Below, one piece after another: positions 16,919 through 16,953 of a stretch of 16,953 nt of DNA (positions within the stretch are counted from its first letter, which is position 1; each line of letters opens with the position of its first letter). A program made the position numbers and the translations under genes. The stretch spans positions 1 through 16,953 of the forward strand of contig NZ_JOGO01000098.1 of NCBI RefSeq assembly GCF_000719475.1, written 5' to 3'. The notes below the pieces were generated by a model. It saw only the letters and a program-made list of their open reading frames with translations. It ran no database searches and was not told where the DNA came from. Source of the stretch: Streptomyces sp. NRRL F-5630. Lineage in GTDB: Bacteria > Actinomycetota > Actinomycetes > Streptomycetales > Streptomycetaceae.

Positions 16919-16953
16919 GGCCCACGCGCTCCCCCGCCCGCCGCCGCCCGGCC

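Overview
The window looks like core chromosome of a Streptomyces (or very close actinomycete). Base composition is very GC-rich, with G or C in nearly every third codon position. GTG and TTG starts occur, and the gene order matches the Streptomyces coelicolor/lividans gal operon neighbourhood and the actinobacterial tatD-ksgA-ispE neighbourhood as I know them. I see no insertion sequence, phage gene, CRISPR array, rRNA or tRNA, and no sign of a horizontally acquired island.

Left part (1-7560). A leftward galactose operon, galT-galE-galK (Leloir pathway), is read from an AT-rich promoter near 4360-4390. galE and galK overlap by an ATGA junction. Reading rightward from the same intergenic region is an SLC5/SSS-family sodium:sugar symporter gene followed by a small two-TM membrane protein gene, so uptake and catabolism diverge from one control region. 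Related AACA-type hexamer clusters lie next to both transcription units, each ending in ACCACGT. Two orphan LuxR-type response regulators flank the module: one at 47-781 keeps its phospho-acceptor Asp, and one at 6858-7559 has lost it.

Middle (7560-11788). A large proline-rich, single-pass membrane protein has an extracytoplasmic PQQ-like beta-propeller. Behind it is a duplicated-ATPase ABC-F protein of the Uup type.

Right part (11789-16953). A leftward housekeeping series reads rsmI (16S rRNA 2'-O-ribose methyltransferase), a zinc-ribbon protein with a short collagen-like segment, tatD, ksgA/rsmA (16S dimethyladenosine transferase) and ispE (MEP isoprenoid pathway kinase). The ksgA and ispE genes overlap by GTGA. 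The rpfB gene that sits between tatD and ksgA in Mycobacterium tuberculosis is absent here. Hairpin terminators can be placed after galK, after both convergent genes at 6690-6860, after the propeller gene, and probably after ispE and the zinc-ribbon gene.

No clearly new multi-gene system is visible. The most interesting items are regulatory or molecular details: the gal/symporter shared operator pattern, a possible leader ORF that ends on the TTG start of galT, the degenerate receiver, the CxxD zinc site of GalT, the possible small symporter subunit, and the missing rpfB.
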